Shown piece by piece: positions 35,925-44,308 of a DNA stretch of 64,000 bases. The position numbers were made by a program, and so were the translations under genes. Source of the DNA: RFSX01 sp964591455 (GTDB taxonomy: Bacteria > Bacteroidota > Bacteroidia > Chitinophagales > Saprospiraceae). The notes beneath the pieces are model-generated. The model had not been told where the DNA came from. It did no database searches and saw only the letters and a list, made by a program, of their open reading frames with translations. Position 1 is the first letter of the stretch, and the number at the start of each line of letters is the position of its first letter. Location: assembly GCA_964591455.1 (NCBI GenBank), contig CAZQDZ010000001.1:124001-188000 (forward strand), in the 5' to 3' direction.

Positions 35925-36503
35925 ATGAAAATGGATAAGAATCTACGTATAATATTGGCATTCTCAGCCATGCTGATGCTTGTGTCATGTATCACTGACG
36001 ATAAAAAGACGGTATCTAATACGAATACGAAAGAGGTAGTCAATAAAGCTCCCAATTCTGCATTAGCACAGCGCTTGTATTCAAACTTCCACGGAGACCC
36101 TGTTACCCAAGCTCAAAAAGATGAAAATGCCCTTATAGAGTATGCGGTTAAGAATAATATTGATGTAAAGAAAACCCAGTCTGGACTTTATTACATAATT
36201 CACAAGGAAGGGAAGGGGCCACTTTACGTACACAATCAACCTGTTTCTGCAAATTATTCAGGATATTTTCTTGATGGTAAAGTATTTGATTCCAGCTATA
36301 ATAGAGGCAAGCCAATCTCTTTTAACGTGGGTATGATGATTCCTGGCTGGAATGAAGCACTTAAAATGATGAATGCAGGGACTAAAGCACAACTGCTTAT
36401 TCCTTCTCACTTGGCATATGGGCCAAATGGATTTAGAGGATTTGTCGGACCTAACATGCCACTTATCTTTGACATTGAAACTCTACCACTCGGTACACGT
36501 TAA
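35925..36503 (+). CDS. FKBP-type peptidyl-prolyl isomerase lipoprotein
   Basis: A 192-aa lipoprotein (signal ending LVSC, Cys22) with a C-terminal FKBP domain at about 95-190. Recognisable residues: VSANYSGYFLDGKVFDSSY, the GMMIPGWNEALKMM helix, AQLLIPSHLAYGPNG and the closing MPLIFDIETL. It should catalyse proline isomerisation and help folding of exported proteins. The ATG at 35925 or at 35931 could serve. A second FKBP gene follows after 25 bp, and a TATCTTAG near 35894 is a weak promoter match. Confidence 0.9.
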   Translation: MKMDKNLRIILAFSAMLMLVSCITDDKKTVSNTNTKEVVNKAPNSALAQRLYSNFHGDPVTQAQKDENALIEYAVKNNIDVKKTQSGLYYIIHKEGKGPLYVHNQPVSANYSGYFLDGKVFDSSYNRGKPISFNVGMMIPGWNEALKMMNAGTKAQLLIPSHLAYGPNGFRGFVGPNMPLIFDIETLPLGTR

Positions 36504-36528
36504 TAGAAATAAACCAATTGTAAGGAAG

Positions 36529-37158
36529 ATGAAATTACTAAAGCTTCTTGTTTTGTTTGTTCTCGCAGCGCTGATGACAGCTTGTCGTCCAGAAGCCATC
36601 GCCCCTCCAAATCCGAGCATAGATACTAAGAATATTATCCCGATACTATCAGAGGCAAAGATTAGAGCAGATAGTATAACGGAAGTTTTAATGAGGACTT
36701 ATATGGAATATCCAGCCACACAAGCTCAGAAGGATAATAATGCCATTATAAAATTTGCCGTTGCAAACGAAATGGAATTGGATCGACAAGAATCTGGCCT
36801 GTTCCACAAGATATATAGTTACAATAGAGGAGATTCCATCAGATTTGGTGATGCAATTAGAGTGCAGTACACTGGTTATTTCCTAGATGGAAAAATTTTA
36901 GAAAGTTCATTGCTTCGTGGAGGACCTAAATCACTGAATGTGGGCTCTTCTATAGAAGGCTGGAATGAAGTATTACTTAAGATGAGGATGGGTGATAAAG
37001 TAAAAGTGGTTATCCCATCTCATTTGGCCTATGGCAAAACTGGAGATAGAGAAAATATTTTGCCAAATACCTGCTTGTTTTTCGATTTAGAAATCATGGG
37101 CTATGTCAGAGATAAACAAAGAGAAATGACAAAGTCCTTCAAGGGAGAAGAAAAGTAA
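36529..37158 (+). CDS. Second FKBP-type peptidyl-prolyl isomerase lipoprotein
   Basis: A 209-aa lipoprotein (LMTAC, Cys17) with an FKBP domain at about 95-195: IRVQYTGYFLDGKILESS, SSIEGWNEVLLKMRMGD, KVVIPSHLAYG and CLFFDLEIM. Similar to the preceding gene in layout and in the shared PATQAQKDNNA linker motif, so the pair arose by duplication. The start ATG 36529 has an AAGGAAG Shine-Dalgarno-like sequence just upstream, unusual in this window. Ends two bases before the convergent dehydrogenase gene. Confidence 0.9.
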   Translation: MKLLKLLVLFVLAALMTACRPEAIAPPNPSIDTKNIIPILSEAKIRADSITEVLMRTYMEYPATQAQKDNNAIIKFAVANEMELDRQESGLFHKIYSYNRGDSIRFGDAIRVQYTGYFLDGKILESSLLRGGPKSLNVGSSIEGWNEVLLKMRMGDKVKVVIPSHLAYGKTGDRENILPNTCLFFDLEIMGYVRDKQREMTKSFKGEEK

Positions 37159-37159
37159 C

Positions 37160-38104
37160 TTATCCCAATACTTCTATAAGCTTATCAGCCAGCTCTGTTC
37201 CTATATTTTCTTGGGCTTCATTTGTAGATGCACCGATATGAGGGGTACATGATACATTAGGATGTTGAATCAGTTCAGCTAGTGGAGTTGGTTCGTTTTC
37301 GAAAACATCCAAACCGGCTGCAGCTACTTTATCTGAATTTAATGCTTCCAAGAGCGCTGCCTCGTCCACAGTACCACCTCTGGAAGCATTGATTAGAACC
37401 ACGCCATCTTTCATTTTAGCAAATTCAGCATTGGATAGAACGGGAGCTCCAGAGAATGGAATATGCAGGGAAATCACATCTGCCTGGTTTAACATTGTAT
37501 CAATATCTACTATCTTAATATTCATAGTCACTAATTGATCACCTATAGAGATTATGACTTCTGGATTTTGAGCAAATGGGTCTACACCAAGTACTTTCAT
37601 TCCCATCGCCAAAGCTATTTTTGCAGATTCTCGTCCTATTCTTCCCATTCCTATTATTCCAATTGTTTTACCTTTTAATTCAAACCCCTTGGAATATGAT
37701 TTCTTTAGGGCTTTAAATTCTTCACGGCCATCTTTAGGCATATACCTATTGGACTTATACACAAATCTTGCAATACTCATCAGATGAGCGAAAGCCAATT
37801 CTGCTACTGACCTTGATGAAGCTGCTGGTGTATTGAGTACGGTCACTCCTTTAGATCTGGCAAAATCCACGTCTATATTATCCAAACCAACACCACCTCT
37901 GCCGATTGCCTTGAGATTTGGGCAGGCTTCTATAAGATCCGTTCTTACTTTGGTAGCACTTCTCACACAGATAGCATCATATGCTGGCAATTTCTCCATC
38001 AATTCTGCTTGTGGAATCTTTATATTGTCTATTTCATGCCCCGCAGCTTCTAATTTTGCAAGTCCAGAAGGATGAATACCGTCATTGATAAGAATCTTTG
38101 CCAT
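37160..38104 (-). CDS. serA: D-3-phosphoglycerate dehydrogenase-like 2-hydroxyacid dehydrogenase
   Basis: A 314-aa D-isomer-specific 2-hydroxyacid dehydrogenase resembling phosphoglycerate dehydrogenase (first step of serine synthesis). NAD-binding GMGRIGRESA near 150-159. Catalytic Arg lies in NASRGGTVDE near 229-238, Glu in FENEPTP near 257, and His in PHIGASTNEAQ near 283. There is no C-terminal ACT domain, as in the short form common in this phylum, so serine feedback is not expected. I chose ATG 38104 (MAKILINDG). The symbol is tentative because related dehydrogenases share all motifs. Confidence 0.85.
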   Translation of the reverse strand: MAKILINDGIHPSGLAKLEAAGHEIDNIKIPQAELMEKLPAYDAICVRSATKVRTDLIEACPNLKAIGRGGVGLDNIDVDFARSKGVTVLNTPAASSRSVAELAFAHLMSIARFVYKSNRYMPKDGREEFKALKKSYSKGFELKGKTIGIIGMGRIGRESAKIALAMGMKVLGVDPFAQNPEVIISIGDQLVTMNIKIVDIDTMLNQADVISLHIPFSGAPVLSNAEFAKMKDGVVLINASRGGTVDEAALLEALNSDKVAAAGLDVFENEPTPLAELIQHPNVSCTPHIGASTNEAQENIGTELADKLIEVLG

Positions 38105-38249
38105 ATCTCTGTGTGCTAATTCATAATAATAAAGCACAAAGGAAACGGTTTTTCGAATTTCATTGGCATCTCAAGCTGTTAATTTAGCATAGCTTCGAAT
38201 AAATATTTACCACAGAAACGCTATAGATATAGTAAACAAATAATAAAAA

Positions 38250-38280
38250 TTTGTAATATGTTTTTTAATAGCTAACTTTG
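38250..38280 (+). promoter_or_regulatory. Promoter of exbB operon
   Basis: TTTG at 38250-38253 and TAACTTTG at 38273-38280, separated by 19 bp: the full Bacteroidota -33/-7 promoter. It lies about 58 bp before the exbB start codon and is the cleanest promoter in the window. Confidence 0.75.
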
Positions 38281-38338
38281 TGGGTATTATAATTTCGGAT
38301 GCTATTGCATCGTTATCATCCAACATTAAAAATAAGTT

Positions 38339-39022
38339 ATGACCTATTTAGGTTTTTTCCTCCAAGCTGCTGATGAAGAAGCAGGGTTGAATGTAAAGAA
38401 TGTTATAGATATTCTGACTCAAGGGGGTGCACTAGGAATTGCTATCAATGTTATTCTTTTGGTTCTTTCAATTCTTGCACTATATCTATTTTTTGAAAGG
38501 TACTTTACTATTAAAAAGGCCACACAAATAGATGACAGTTTTATGAATAACATTAGAGCTGCCGTAACATCTGGTAATATTGCCGGAGCTAAAGCCATGT
38601 TAGCTGGAGTTAATTCTCCTTACGCAAGGATGGTAGAGAAGGGGATAGCCAGAATAGGCAAGCCATTAAGAGATATAGATGCAGCGATAGAGAACGTAGG
38701 TAACCTTGAAATATTCAAATTAGAAAAGAACCTTTCTTCGCTCGCAAGTATATCTGGTGCGGCACCGATGATAGGTTTCTTCGGGACCGTAACAGGAATG
38801 ATACTGGCCTTTTATAAGATGGCAAGCGAACAGAATGTGACACCTGATGTATTAGCTGGGGGTATCTATACTGCCTTAATAACTACAGCATTTGGGTTAT
38901 TTATAGGTATTGTCTCATTTGTTGGATATAATTACTTGGTTTCCCAAGTAGACAAAGCAATCAATAAGATGGAGATGACGGCGACGGAATTCATGGATTT
39001 ATTGCAAGAGCCTACGGCCTAA
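38339..39022 (+). CDS. exbB: ExbB/TolQ/MotA proton-channel protein
   Basis: A 227-aa inner-membrane protein of the MotA/TolQ/ExbB family, the proton channel that energises TonB. Helices near 33-53, 135-158 and 178-200. The conserved ISGAAPMIGFFGTVTGMILAF block sits in the second helix, and the ALITTAFGLFIGIVSFVGYN helix follows. It is followed by two ExbD genes and a TonB gene, so the set powers outer-membrane receptors. A strong promoter lies upstream. Confidence 0.9.
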   Translation: MTYLGFFLQAADEEAGLNVKNVIDILTQGGALGIAINVILLVLSILALYLFFERYFTIKKATQIDDSFMNNIRAAVTSGNIAGAKAMLAGVNSPYARMVEKGIARIGKPLRDIDAAIENVGNLEIFKLEKNLSSLASISGAAPMIGFFGTVTGMILAFYKMASEQNVTPDVLAGGIYTALITTAFGLFIGIVSFVGYNYLVSQVDKAINKMEMTATEFMDLLQEPTA

Positions 39023-39044
39023 ATTTTTTAAAGCCACATCAAGC

Positions 39045-39434
39045 ATGAAAAAGAGATCTAAAGTAAGTGCTGAATTTAGTATGTCTTCTCTGACGGATAT
39101 CATCTTTCTATTATTGATATTCTTTATGCTTACGTCCTCTATGGTTCAAATAAATATCCCATTACCTGAGTCCAGCAGTACTACAGTAGCTCCGAGTGAC
39201 TTGATTGTAATGCTTACTAAGGATGGAGGACTATCTTTTAATGGCAAAAAAATCACAAAGTCTAAGTTACGATCTAAAGTGAAATCTACCCTTGCAGGGA
39301 TGAGTAATAAGGAAAATGCAGATTTGGCTATAGTAGCAGAGGCCAATGTAACATGGGACAAAATGTATGAGATGATGGTCTTGGCCAATTCTCTAGGAAT
39401 AGATGCACATATCGCAACACAACCCCCTAAATAA
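39045..39434 (+). CDS. exbD: ExbD/TolR-type proton-channel subunit 1
   Basis: A 129-aa ExbD-family protein with one membrane helix (about 17-34) carrying the essential Asp in SSLTDIIFLLLIFFML, and a periplasmic domain (about 50-129). The first 33 residues are almost identical to the next gene, while the periplasmic part differs. It lies 22 bp after exbB. Confidence 0.9.
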   Translation: MKKRSKVSAEFSMSSLTDIIFLLLIFFMLTSSMVQINIPLPESSSTTVAPSDLIVMLTKDGGLSFNGKKITKSKLRSKVKSTLAGMSNKENADLAIVAEANVTWDKMYEMMVLANSLGIDAHIATQPPK

Positions 39435-39442
39435 TTGACTTT

Positions 39443-39844
39443 ATGGGTATGAAAAAAAGAACAAAGGTTAGTGCTGAATTTAGCATGTCATCATTGACTG
39501 ATATCATATTTCTGTTACTGATTTTTTTCATGCTGACCTCTTCAATGGTTGTTCCTAACGGACTGAATCTCAGGTTACCAGGCCAATCAAATAAAAAGAA
39601 TAATGTTCAGCCTAAGTATCCACCCTTACAGGTTGTTATTAATAAGAATGGGACCTATACATTAGATGGCGCATCTGCAACTATGAGTTCTATCGAGAAG
39701 AAAGTCAGAGAACGTAAACGGAAAACAGATAAAGTTTCCGTTGTCATCATGCCAAGAAAAGGTGTATCCAATTTGCCTGTCATCGCCGTTTATGATATGG
39801 CCTATAGATATAAAATAGATGCGGTCACAGCGGACCCTAAATAA
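39443..39844 (+). CDS. exbD: ExbD/TolR-type proton-channel subunit 2
   Basis: A 133-aa ExbD paralogue with the same helix SSLTDIIFLLLIFFMLTSS and essential Asp. The periplasmic domain differs from subunit 1, with a Lys/Asn-rich linker. ATG 39443 and ATG 39449 are both possible; the second lines up exactly with subunit 1. Two ExbD types with one ExbB suggest hetero-oligomers, as reported for some Bacteroidota and Xanthomonas systems. Confidence 0.9.
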   Translation: MGMKKRTKVSAEFSMSSLTDIIFLLLIFFMLTSSMVVPNGLNLRLPGQSNKKNNVQPKYPPLQVVINKNGTYTLDGASATMSSIEKKVRERKRKTDKVSVVIMPRKGVSNLPVIAVYDMAYRYKIDAVTADPK

Positions 39845-40029
39845 GCTAACTCCCTCATTATCAACTATTTCTAGTTTCTCGGACATTTGGAAGATTATTG
39901 TAACGACTAATCTTAGTTTGGTTCGATTATTGTAGTCTGATTATCAGTATTTTAAATATACCTGATTTTGATAATAAGATACAATGGAGATTACCCTGTG
40001 GAATCCAATATCGATTTGTCTTTTCAGGT

Positions 40030-40986
40030 ATGAGTAATGATAATAGTGGTCTCACAATGGCCGACAAAAACAACCTGATTATGGCAAGTTCTGTCAGAAT
40101 AGAAGAGCAACGACAAAAGAGAGATAGTATGTCTATCAGTATCGTCGTGCATATCCTACTCCTTCTCTTATTACTAATCCCTATAATTAGTGCCGTCCAA
40201 AAACAACCGGACCCACCCCAATTTCAAGGAATAAAAATAGCACTTGGTGATGTAGATGTAAAGTCTAGAAAGAAAAGTGTACCAGCACCCACTTCCAGTC
40301 AAGCTGAAAAGGTATCTAAGCCCCAAAAGGCAGCACCTCCGTCTAAGCCAGTTCCTTCTAAACCTATAAAAGCTACGCCTGTCAAAATTGTATCAGAGAC
40401 AGTGACTAAAAAAGAAAGTTCTGTTGTAGCTGTCAAAGAAAAGGTGAAAGAAGTTAAACTAGAAGATTTAGAAAAAGTAAAAAAGGCTAAAGAAGAAGCA
40501 GAGGCAAAAGCAAAGGCAGATGCAGAAGCAAAAGCTGAGGCAGAGGAGGCAAGGCGGAAAGCCGAAGAAGAAGCCAGAAAAGCAGCCCAAAAAGCCTCAG
40601 CAAAAAGTAAATTCAATAATCTCATGAGCAAGGCGAATGGAAATGGTGAACCATCAAAAGGAAAACCGGATGGCAAGCCCGATGCTTCTGCTCTGGAGGG
40701 TATGACTACTGGCACGGGAAGAGCGGGCAATGGATTAGGTGATAGAGCCGTACTTTTCGCACCTCACATAGCTGATAATACCCAAAATACTGGAAAAGTT
40801 GTGGTTAATATTTGTGTGAATGCGAAAGGCAAGGTTATTAAATCTACCTTCACCCAAAAGGGATCAACTACCACTGATAGTCATTTGATTGAGTTAGCAA
40901 TGAAAAGTGCAAAGAAGTATGTTTTTACAGAAAGCAGTATGGCAGAACAGTGCGGAGATATAACGATTGATTTCAAACTGCGATAG
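40030..40986 (+). CDS. tonB: TonB/TolA-like energy transducer
   Basis: A 318-aa protein: cytoplasmic N-terminus, one membrane helix (about 37-56, VHILLLLLLLIPIIS), a long Pro/Lys then Lys/Glu/Ala-rich stretch (about 80-205) able to span the periplasm, a Gly/Lys spacer, and a C-terminal TonB-like domain (about 240-318, KVVVNICVNAKGKV). The long Ala/Lys/Glu helix is more TolA-like, but the gene order supports TonB. An in-frame ATG at 40057 is a possible alternative start. 185 bp separate it from exbD, so it may have its own promoter. Confidence 0.82.
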   Translation: MSNDNSGLTMADKNNLIMASSVRIEEQRQKRDSMSISIVVHILLLLLLLIPIISAVQKQPDPPQFQGIKIALGDVDVKSRKKSVPAPTSSQAEKVSKPQKAAPPSKPVPSKPIKATPVKIVSETVTKKESSVVAVKEKVKEVKLEDLEKVKKAKEEAEAKAKADAEAKAEAEEARRKAEEEARKAAQKASAKSKFNNLMSKANGNGEPSKGKPDGKPDASALEGMTTGTGRAGNGLGDRAVLFAPHIADNTQNTGKVVVNICVNAKGKVIKSTFTQKGSTTTDSHLIELAMKSAKKYVFTESSMAEQCGDITIDFKLR

Positions 40987-41023
40987 ATAGCCTGATAGAT
41001 ATAATTTCCAATGATTAGATTTA

Positions 41024-41061
41024 AATAGAAAAGACTCCGAATTACCGGAGCCTTTTCTATT
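41024..41061. terminator. Bidirectional terminator between tonB and thioredoxin gene
   Basis: Sixteen-nt arms (41024-41039 and 41046-41061) with one mismatch and a 6-nt loop, CTCCG core, and T-rich flanks on both strands. It serves the convergent genes ending at 40986 and 41080. Confidence 0.8.
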
Positions 41062-41079
41062 TAAACTTAAGTCGTTATC

Positions 41080-41616
41080 TTATTTATTAGGAGTGAACTC
41101 CTGAAAATTTTTGGTTTTATAAGCCTCAGTGCTCGTATACTGTAGTTGAGGCATGAGCTTGTCAGGCGTTTGATAGCCAGGTGCTAACATGACTCTATTA
41201 AAATTTTCGTCCAGCATTACAAATGAAGGATAACTCATTCTTCCATCCACTAATGCATATGCCAACTGATGTGCTCCTCGTCTTCCATTCTTGACAAAGC
41301 TAAAGACAGCATCATTAAAGGTGATGTCTTCTTTTTGTTCTGCATCAAACTTAACAGCATAGAATGATTCGTTCATTTCCATTACTACCTCAGAATCTAC
41401 AAAAGTTGTAGCATCCATTTTCTTGCACCATCCGCACCAATCAGTATATATGTCTACAAAGATTTTTCTGGGTTCTACTTTATTGGCAGCCATTGCTTCT
41501 TCCCAAGACATCCAATTAATCTTATCTGTTGGCGTTTCGGTTACACGAATATTCGTCGACTGTGCATTAATTCCTAGCGTAATTGATAGGAGTATGATTG
41601 TTATTAGGTATTTCAT
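41080..41616 (-). CDS. Secreted thioredoxin-family protein (WCGWC)
   Basis: A 178-aa exported protein: signal peptide MKYLITIILLSITLGINAQ followed by a thioredoxin_7/DUF255-like domain. The active site WCGWC is at about 61-65 in VDIYTDWCGWCKKMD, the FDAEQKE block follows, and SYPSF contains the cis-Pro. It is close in layout to the lipoprotein at 21183-21746 but cleaved rather than lipidated (no Cys after the signal). Expected to act on disulfides in the periplasm. Followed by a shared terminator. Confidence 0.85.
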   Translation of the reverse strand: MKYLITIILLSITLGINAQSTNIRVTETPTDKINWMSWEEAMAANKVEPRKIFVDIYTDWCGWCKKMDATTFVDSEVVMEMNESFYAVKFDAEQKEDITFNDAVFSFVKNGRRGAHQLAYALVDGRMSYPSFVMLDENFNRVMLAPGYQTPDKLMPQLQYTSTEAYKTKNFQEFTPNK

Positions 41617-41738
41617 AGTTTGATTTATCCTTTAAGAATTTTCACCCAATAAATATACGATTAGTGTAGGTTAAGAGCCTGTTAAACTTTTAAAATTTAG
41701 CGAGTTGCATTTCGTCTAATCCATATTCACTAATGCAA

Positions 41739-41768
41739 TTGTATTAGATAATAAAAGAGATACCTTTG
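41739..41768 (+). promoter_or_regulatory. Promoter of methyltransferase-tag operon
   Basis: TTG at 41739-41741 and TACCTTTG at 41761-41768 with a 19-bp spacer, followed by CACTT as at the rpsT and mlaD promoters. Thirty bp before the start codon. Confidence 0.65.
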
Positions 41769-41798
41769 CACTTAATAGCTATAGCTAGCTGATAGCAT

Positions 41799-42599
41799 AT
41801 GTACGAATTTCATAAGGATAAGAAAAGGTATTTCCAGTGGCAGTATGATATTGGTCAAAAGTGGGTAATCCCATTTATAGAGGAGAGTGGTAAGATAAAA
41901 CCTTCTTCTAGAGTTTTGGAGATAGGGTGTGCAGAGGCTGGAGTTCTTAAGGCATTTATAGATAAAGGTTGTGAAGGGATAGGGATAGAGCTAAATGAGA
42001 ATAGAGTCAGACTGGCTAGAAAATTTCTATCTGAAGATATAAAGAAGGGCAAGGTCGAAATCATATCGAGTAATATATATGACATTGACCCAATCAAAGA
42101 TAACCATCAGTATGATTTGATTATCCTTAAAGATGTTATAGAACATATCTTTGATCAAGAAAAATTTCTTAAACAATTGGGTTCCTTTTTACTTCCTGGA
42201 GGCAGAGTATTTTTTGGATTCCCTCCTTGGCAAATGCCTTTTGGTGGACATCAACAGATTTGTTCGAATAGGGTATTAAAAGTGTTACCTTATTTTCATC
42301 TCTTGCCACGGTCGATTTATAAATGGGTAATTAAAATTACTAATGAAAGGCCATCACAACTACAGGAACTGATAGAGATAAAAGAGACAGGGATATCTAT
42401 AGAACGATTTGAAAGCATCACAAAAAATGCTGGTTTTAATATTAAGGTCAGTCAGCATTTTCTAATAAATCCTATCTATGAAAAGAAATTTGGGCTGACG
42501 CCGAGGAAGCAATTATGGGTTATTAGAAAGGTCCCATATTTGAGAAATTTTCTGACTACTGCCGTCTACTATTTAATCGCAAAAGAACAAGAATTATGA
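41799..42599 (+). CDS. Class I SAM-dependent methyltransferase
   Basis: A 266-aa soluble methyltransferase. SAM-binding motif I is LEIGCAEAGVLKAFIDKG near 45-62, the acidic loop IGIELNENRV follows near 66-75, and LIILKDVIEHI is motif III-like near 106-116. The C-terminal third contains a KITNERPSQLQELIEIKETG stretch. It resembles methyltransferases of glycan and lipid pathways (type 11/Methyltransf_23); the acceptor is unknown. It overlaps the tag gene by 4 bp (ATGA), implying coupling. Confidence 0.82.
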   Translation: MYEFHKDKKRYFQWQYDIGQKWVIPFIEESGKIKPSSRVLEIGCAEAGVLKAFIDKGCEGIGIELNENRVRLARKFLSEDIKKGKVEIISSNIYDIDPIKDNHQYDLIILKDVIEHIFDQEKFLKQLGSFLLPGGRVFFGFPPWQMPFGGHQQICSNRVLKVLPYFHLLPRSIYKWVIKITNERPSQLQELIEIKETGISIERFESITKNAGFNIKVSQHFLINPIYEKKFGLTPRKQLWVIRKVPYLRNFLTTAVYYLIAKEQEL

Positions 42600-43147
42600 A
42601 GCGTTGTAATTGGTGTCTCAAGGATGATATTTATATGGACTATCATGATAATGTGTGGGGCAAACCTGTTTATGATGACAAGAAATTATTTGAATATCTG
42701 AACTTAGAAGGGGCGCAAGCTGGACTCAATTGGTATAATGTTCTCATTAGAATAGACTCATATGAAAAGGCCTTCGATGGATGGAATATCAATAAGATAA
42801 GGAAGTATACTGATAAGGATAGAAATCGGCTGGTTAATGACAAAGGCATTATACGTAATAAGTTAAAGATAAATTCTGTAATTACAAATGCGAATGCTTA
42901 TTATGAATTATCAAAAGAAAAGAGTCTTTCTGATTTTCTATGGGACTATGTGAACGGCAAGCCTATCGTGAATAAACCTAAAACCATGGATGATGTCCCT
43001 GCTCAGACGCCACTCAGTCAACAAATTTCTAAGGACCTAAAAAAGCGCGGTTTTAAATTTGTAGGACCTACAATTGTGTATGCTTTTATGCAAGCAGTAG
43101 GTATGGTCAATGACCATGTGGTCAGCTGCGATTTTAGAAACGCATAG
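42596..43147 (+). CDS. tag: DNA-3-methyladenine glycosylase I
   Basis: A 183-aa base-excision enzyme removing 3-methyladenine from alkylated DNA. The zinc-binding residues of the family are in place: Cys4 in RCNWC, His17 in DYHDN, and the C-terminal His and Cys of HVVSC near 175-179. The LEGAQAGLNWYNVL block holds the catalytic Glu. Helix-hairpin-helix-type region follows. Overlaps the preceding methyltransferase gene by 4 bp; convergent with the phosphatase gene. Confidence 0.92.
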   Translation: MKRCNWCLKDDIYMDYHDNVWGKPVYDDKKLFEYLNLEGAQAGLNWYNVLIRIDSYEKAFDGWNINKIRKYTDKDRNRLVNDKGIIRNKLKINSVITNANAYYELSKEKSLSDFLWDYVNGKPIVNKPKTMDDVPAQTPLSQQISKDLKKRGFKFVGPTIVYAFMQAVGMVNDHVVSCDFRNA

Positions 43148-43150
43148 AAT

Positions 43151-44296
43151 TTATTCTTCTTTACTCCATGCTTCTTTCATCTTATGGAAAATAGCCGTAT
43201 TCTCATAAATACCAGAGAATAAATCAGCTTTGGGTCCAGAGGCAAAAACAGGAATAAAATCACCTGAATGTTTTTCTGTAGTAAATGCCGTTTTCAATGT
43301 GTCCATAGTGCTGCCAGGTTGTATCGTATATCCTCCAGTTTCATGATCAGCAGTTACGATAACTAACGTTTCTTCATCTGCCTTTGCCCATGCAAGGACT
43401 CTACCTATTACCTGATTAAATTCTTTAAATTCATCTATAATCCAATCAGAGTTATTCGCATGGCCACCCCAATCTATTTGCGCACTTTCTACCATCAGAA
43501 AAAATCCATTGTCTCCAGATTTTTGCTTAAGGTAATTGAGGCTAGCCAAAGTAACAGGCTCCAGATAATCTCTTCCTTGTTCTACGGAAAGCGGCTCCCC
43601 ATCTGCTGTGAAGTAACCAAAATTTTTGGATTCTTGCATGGTTAGTCTCGCATCAGAAAATTCAGTCAATTGGTCAAGAATAGTATAGCCTTTTGTCTTT
43701 AATTCTTCAATCAGATTTCTGTCATCTTTCTCTCTTCTATCAAAGTACTTCTTTCCACCTCCAGCAAATAAGTCTAATTCTGTATCAAGAAAATTTTCAG
43801 CAATGTCTTCATAATTTTTCCTGTAAGGATTATGTGCAATAAAACTAGCTGGCGTCGCATGGGTGATAGAAGAGGTAGTCACAAGGCCAGTACTCAGTCC
43901 TTTTTTTTCCGCATATTCCAATATGGTTTCAGCCTTTCTGTCATCTTTATCTACACCTATAGCGAGATTATGAGTCTTCACCCCACAGGCAAATGCCGTA
44001 GCAGCTGCAGCAGAATCAGTGATGACATTATCTGCAGCATATGGCTTATGTAAACCAACAACCTCAAATTTTTCTAGATTACTTGTGTTATTATTCATAT
44101 AAGTCCCTGCGGTGATTTGCCCTATTCCCATACCGTCACCGATCATGAGAATAATATTTTTGGGCTTAATCTCTTCTGCGATAATAGTGCCTAGCACTTC
44201 TCTTTCGAAGACAGGGGCCGATGTAGTGGGTTTCTTGGTTTTACAACCCCAAATAAGAACAACGGATAATAGTGTAATAAATATGCGATTCCTCAT
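43151..44296 (-). CDS. Alkaline phosphatase lipoprotein (PhoA type)
   Basis: A 381-aa alkaline phosphatase superfamily enzyme with a lipoprotein signal (LIWGC, Cys18). Metal and active-site motifs: MIGDGMG near 51-57, nucleophile Ser95 in VITDSAAAATAFACG, THATPASFIAHN near 142-153, ESAQIDWGGHAN near 275-286 and TADHETGGY near 314-322. It should release phosphate from organic esters at the cell surface or periplasm. Downstream of dprA by 12 bp on the same strand. Confidence 0.92.
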   Translation of the reverse strand: MRNRIFITLLSVVLIWGCKTKKPTTSAPVFEREVLGTIIAEEIKPKNIILMIGDGMGIGQITAGTYMNNNTSNLEKFEVVGLHKPYAADNVITDSAAAATAFACGVKTHNLAIGVDKDDRKAETILEYAEKKGLSTGLVTTSSITHATPASFIAHNPYRKNYEDIAENFLDTELDLFAGGGKKYFDRREKDDRNLIEELKTKGYTILDQLTEFSDARLTMQESKNFGYFTADGEPLSVEQGRDYLEPVTLASLNYLKQKSGDNGFFLMVESAQIDWGGHANNSDWIIDEFKEFNQVIGRVLAWAKADEETLVIVTADHETGGYTIQPGSTMDTLKTAFTTEKHSGDFIPVFASGPKADLFSGIYENTAIFHKMKEAWSKEE

Positions 44297-44308
44297 GTTT
44301 CGAAAATT

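Noticed and set aside
40299..40730. 143-codon minus-strand ORF with Ala/Ser/Phe runs
   Set aside because: Complement of the Lys/Glu/Ala-rich stretch of tonB; composition fully explained by that.
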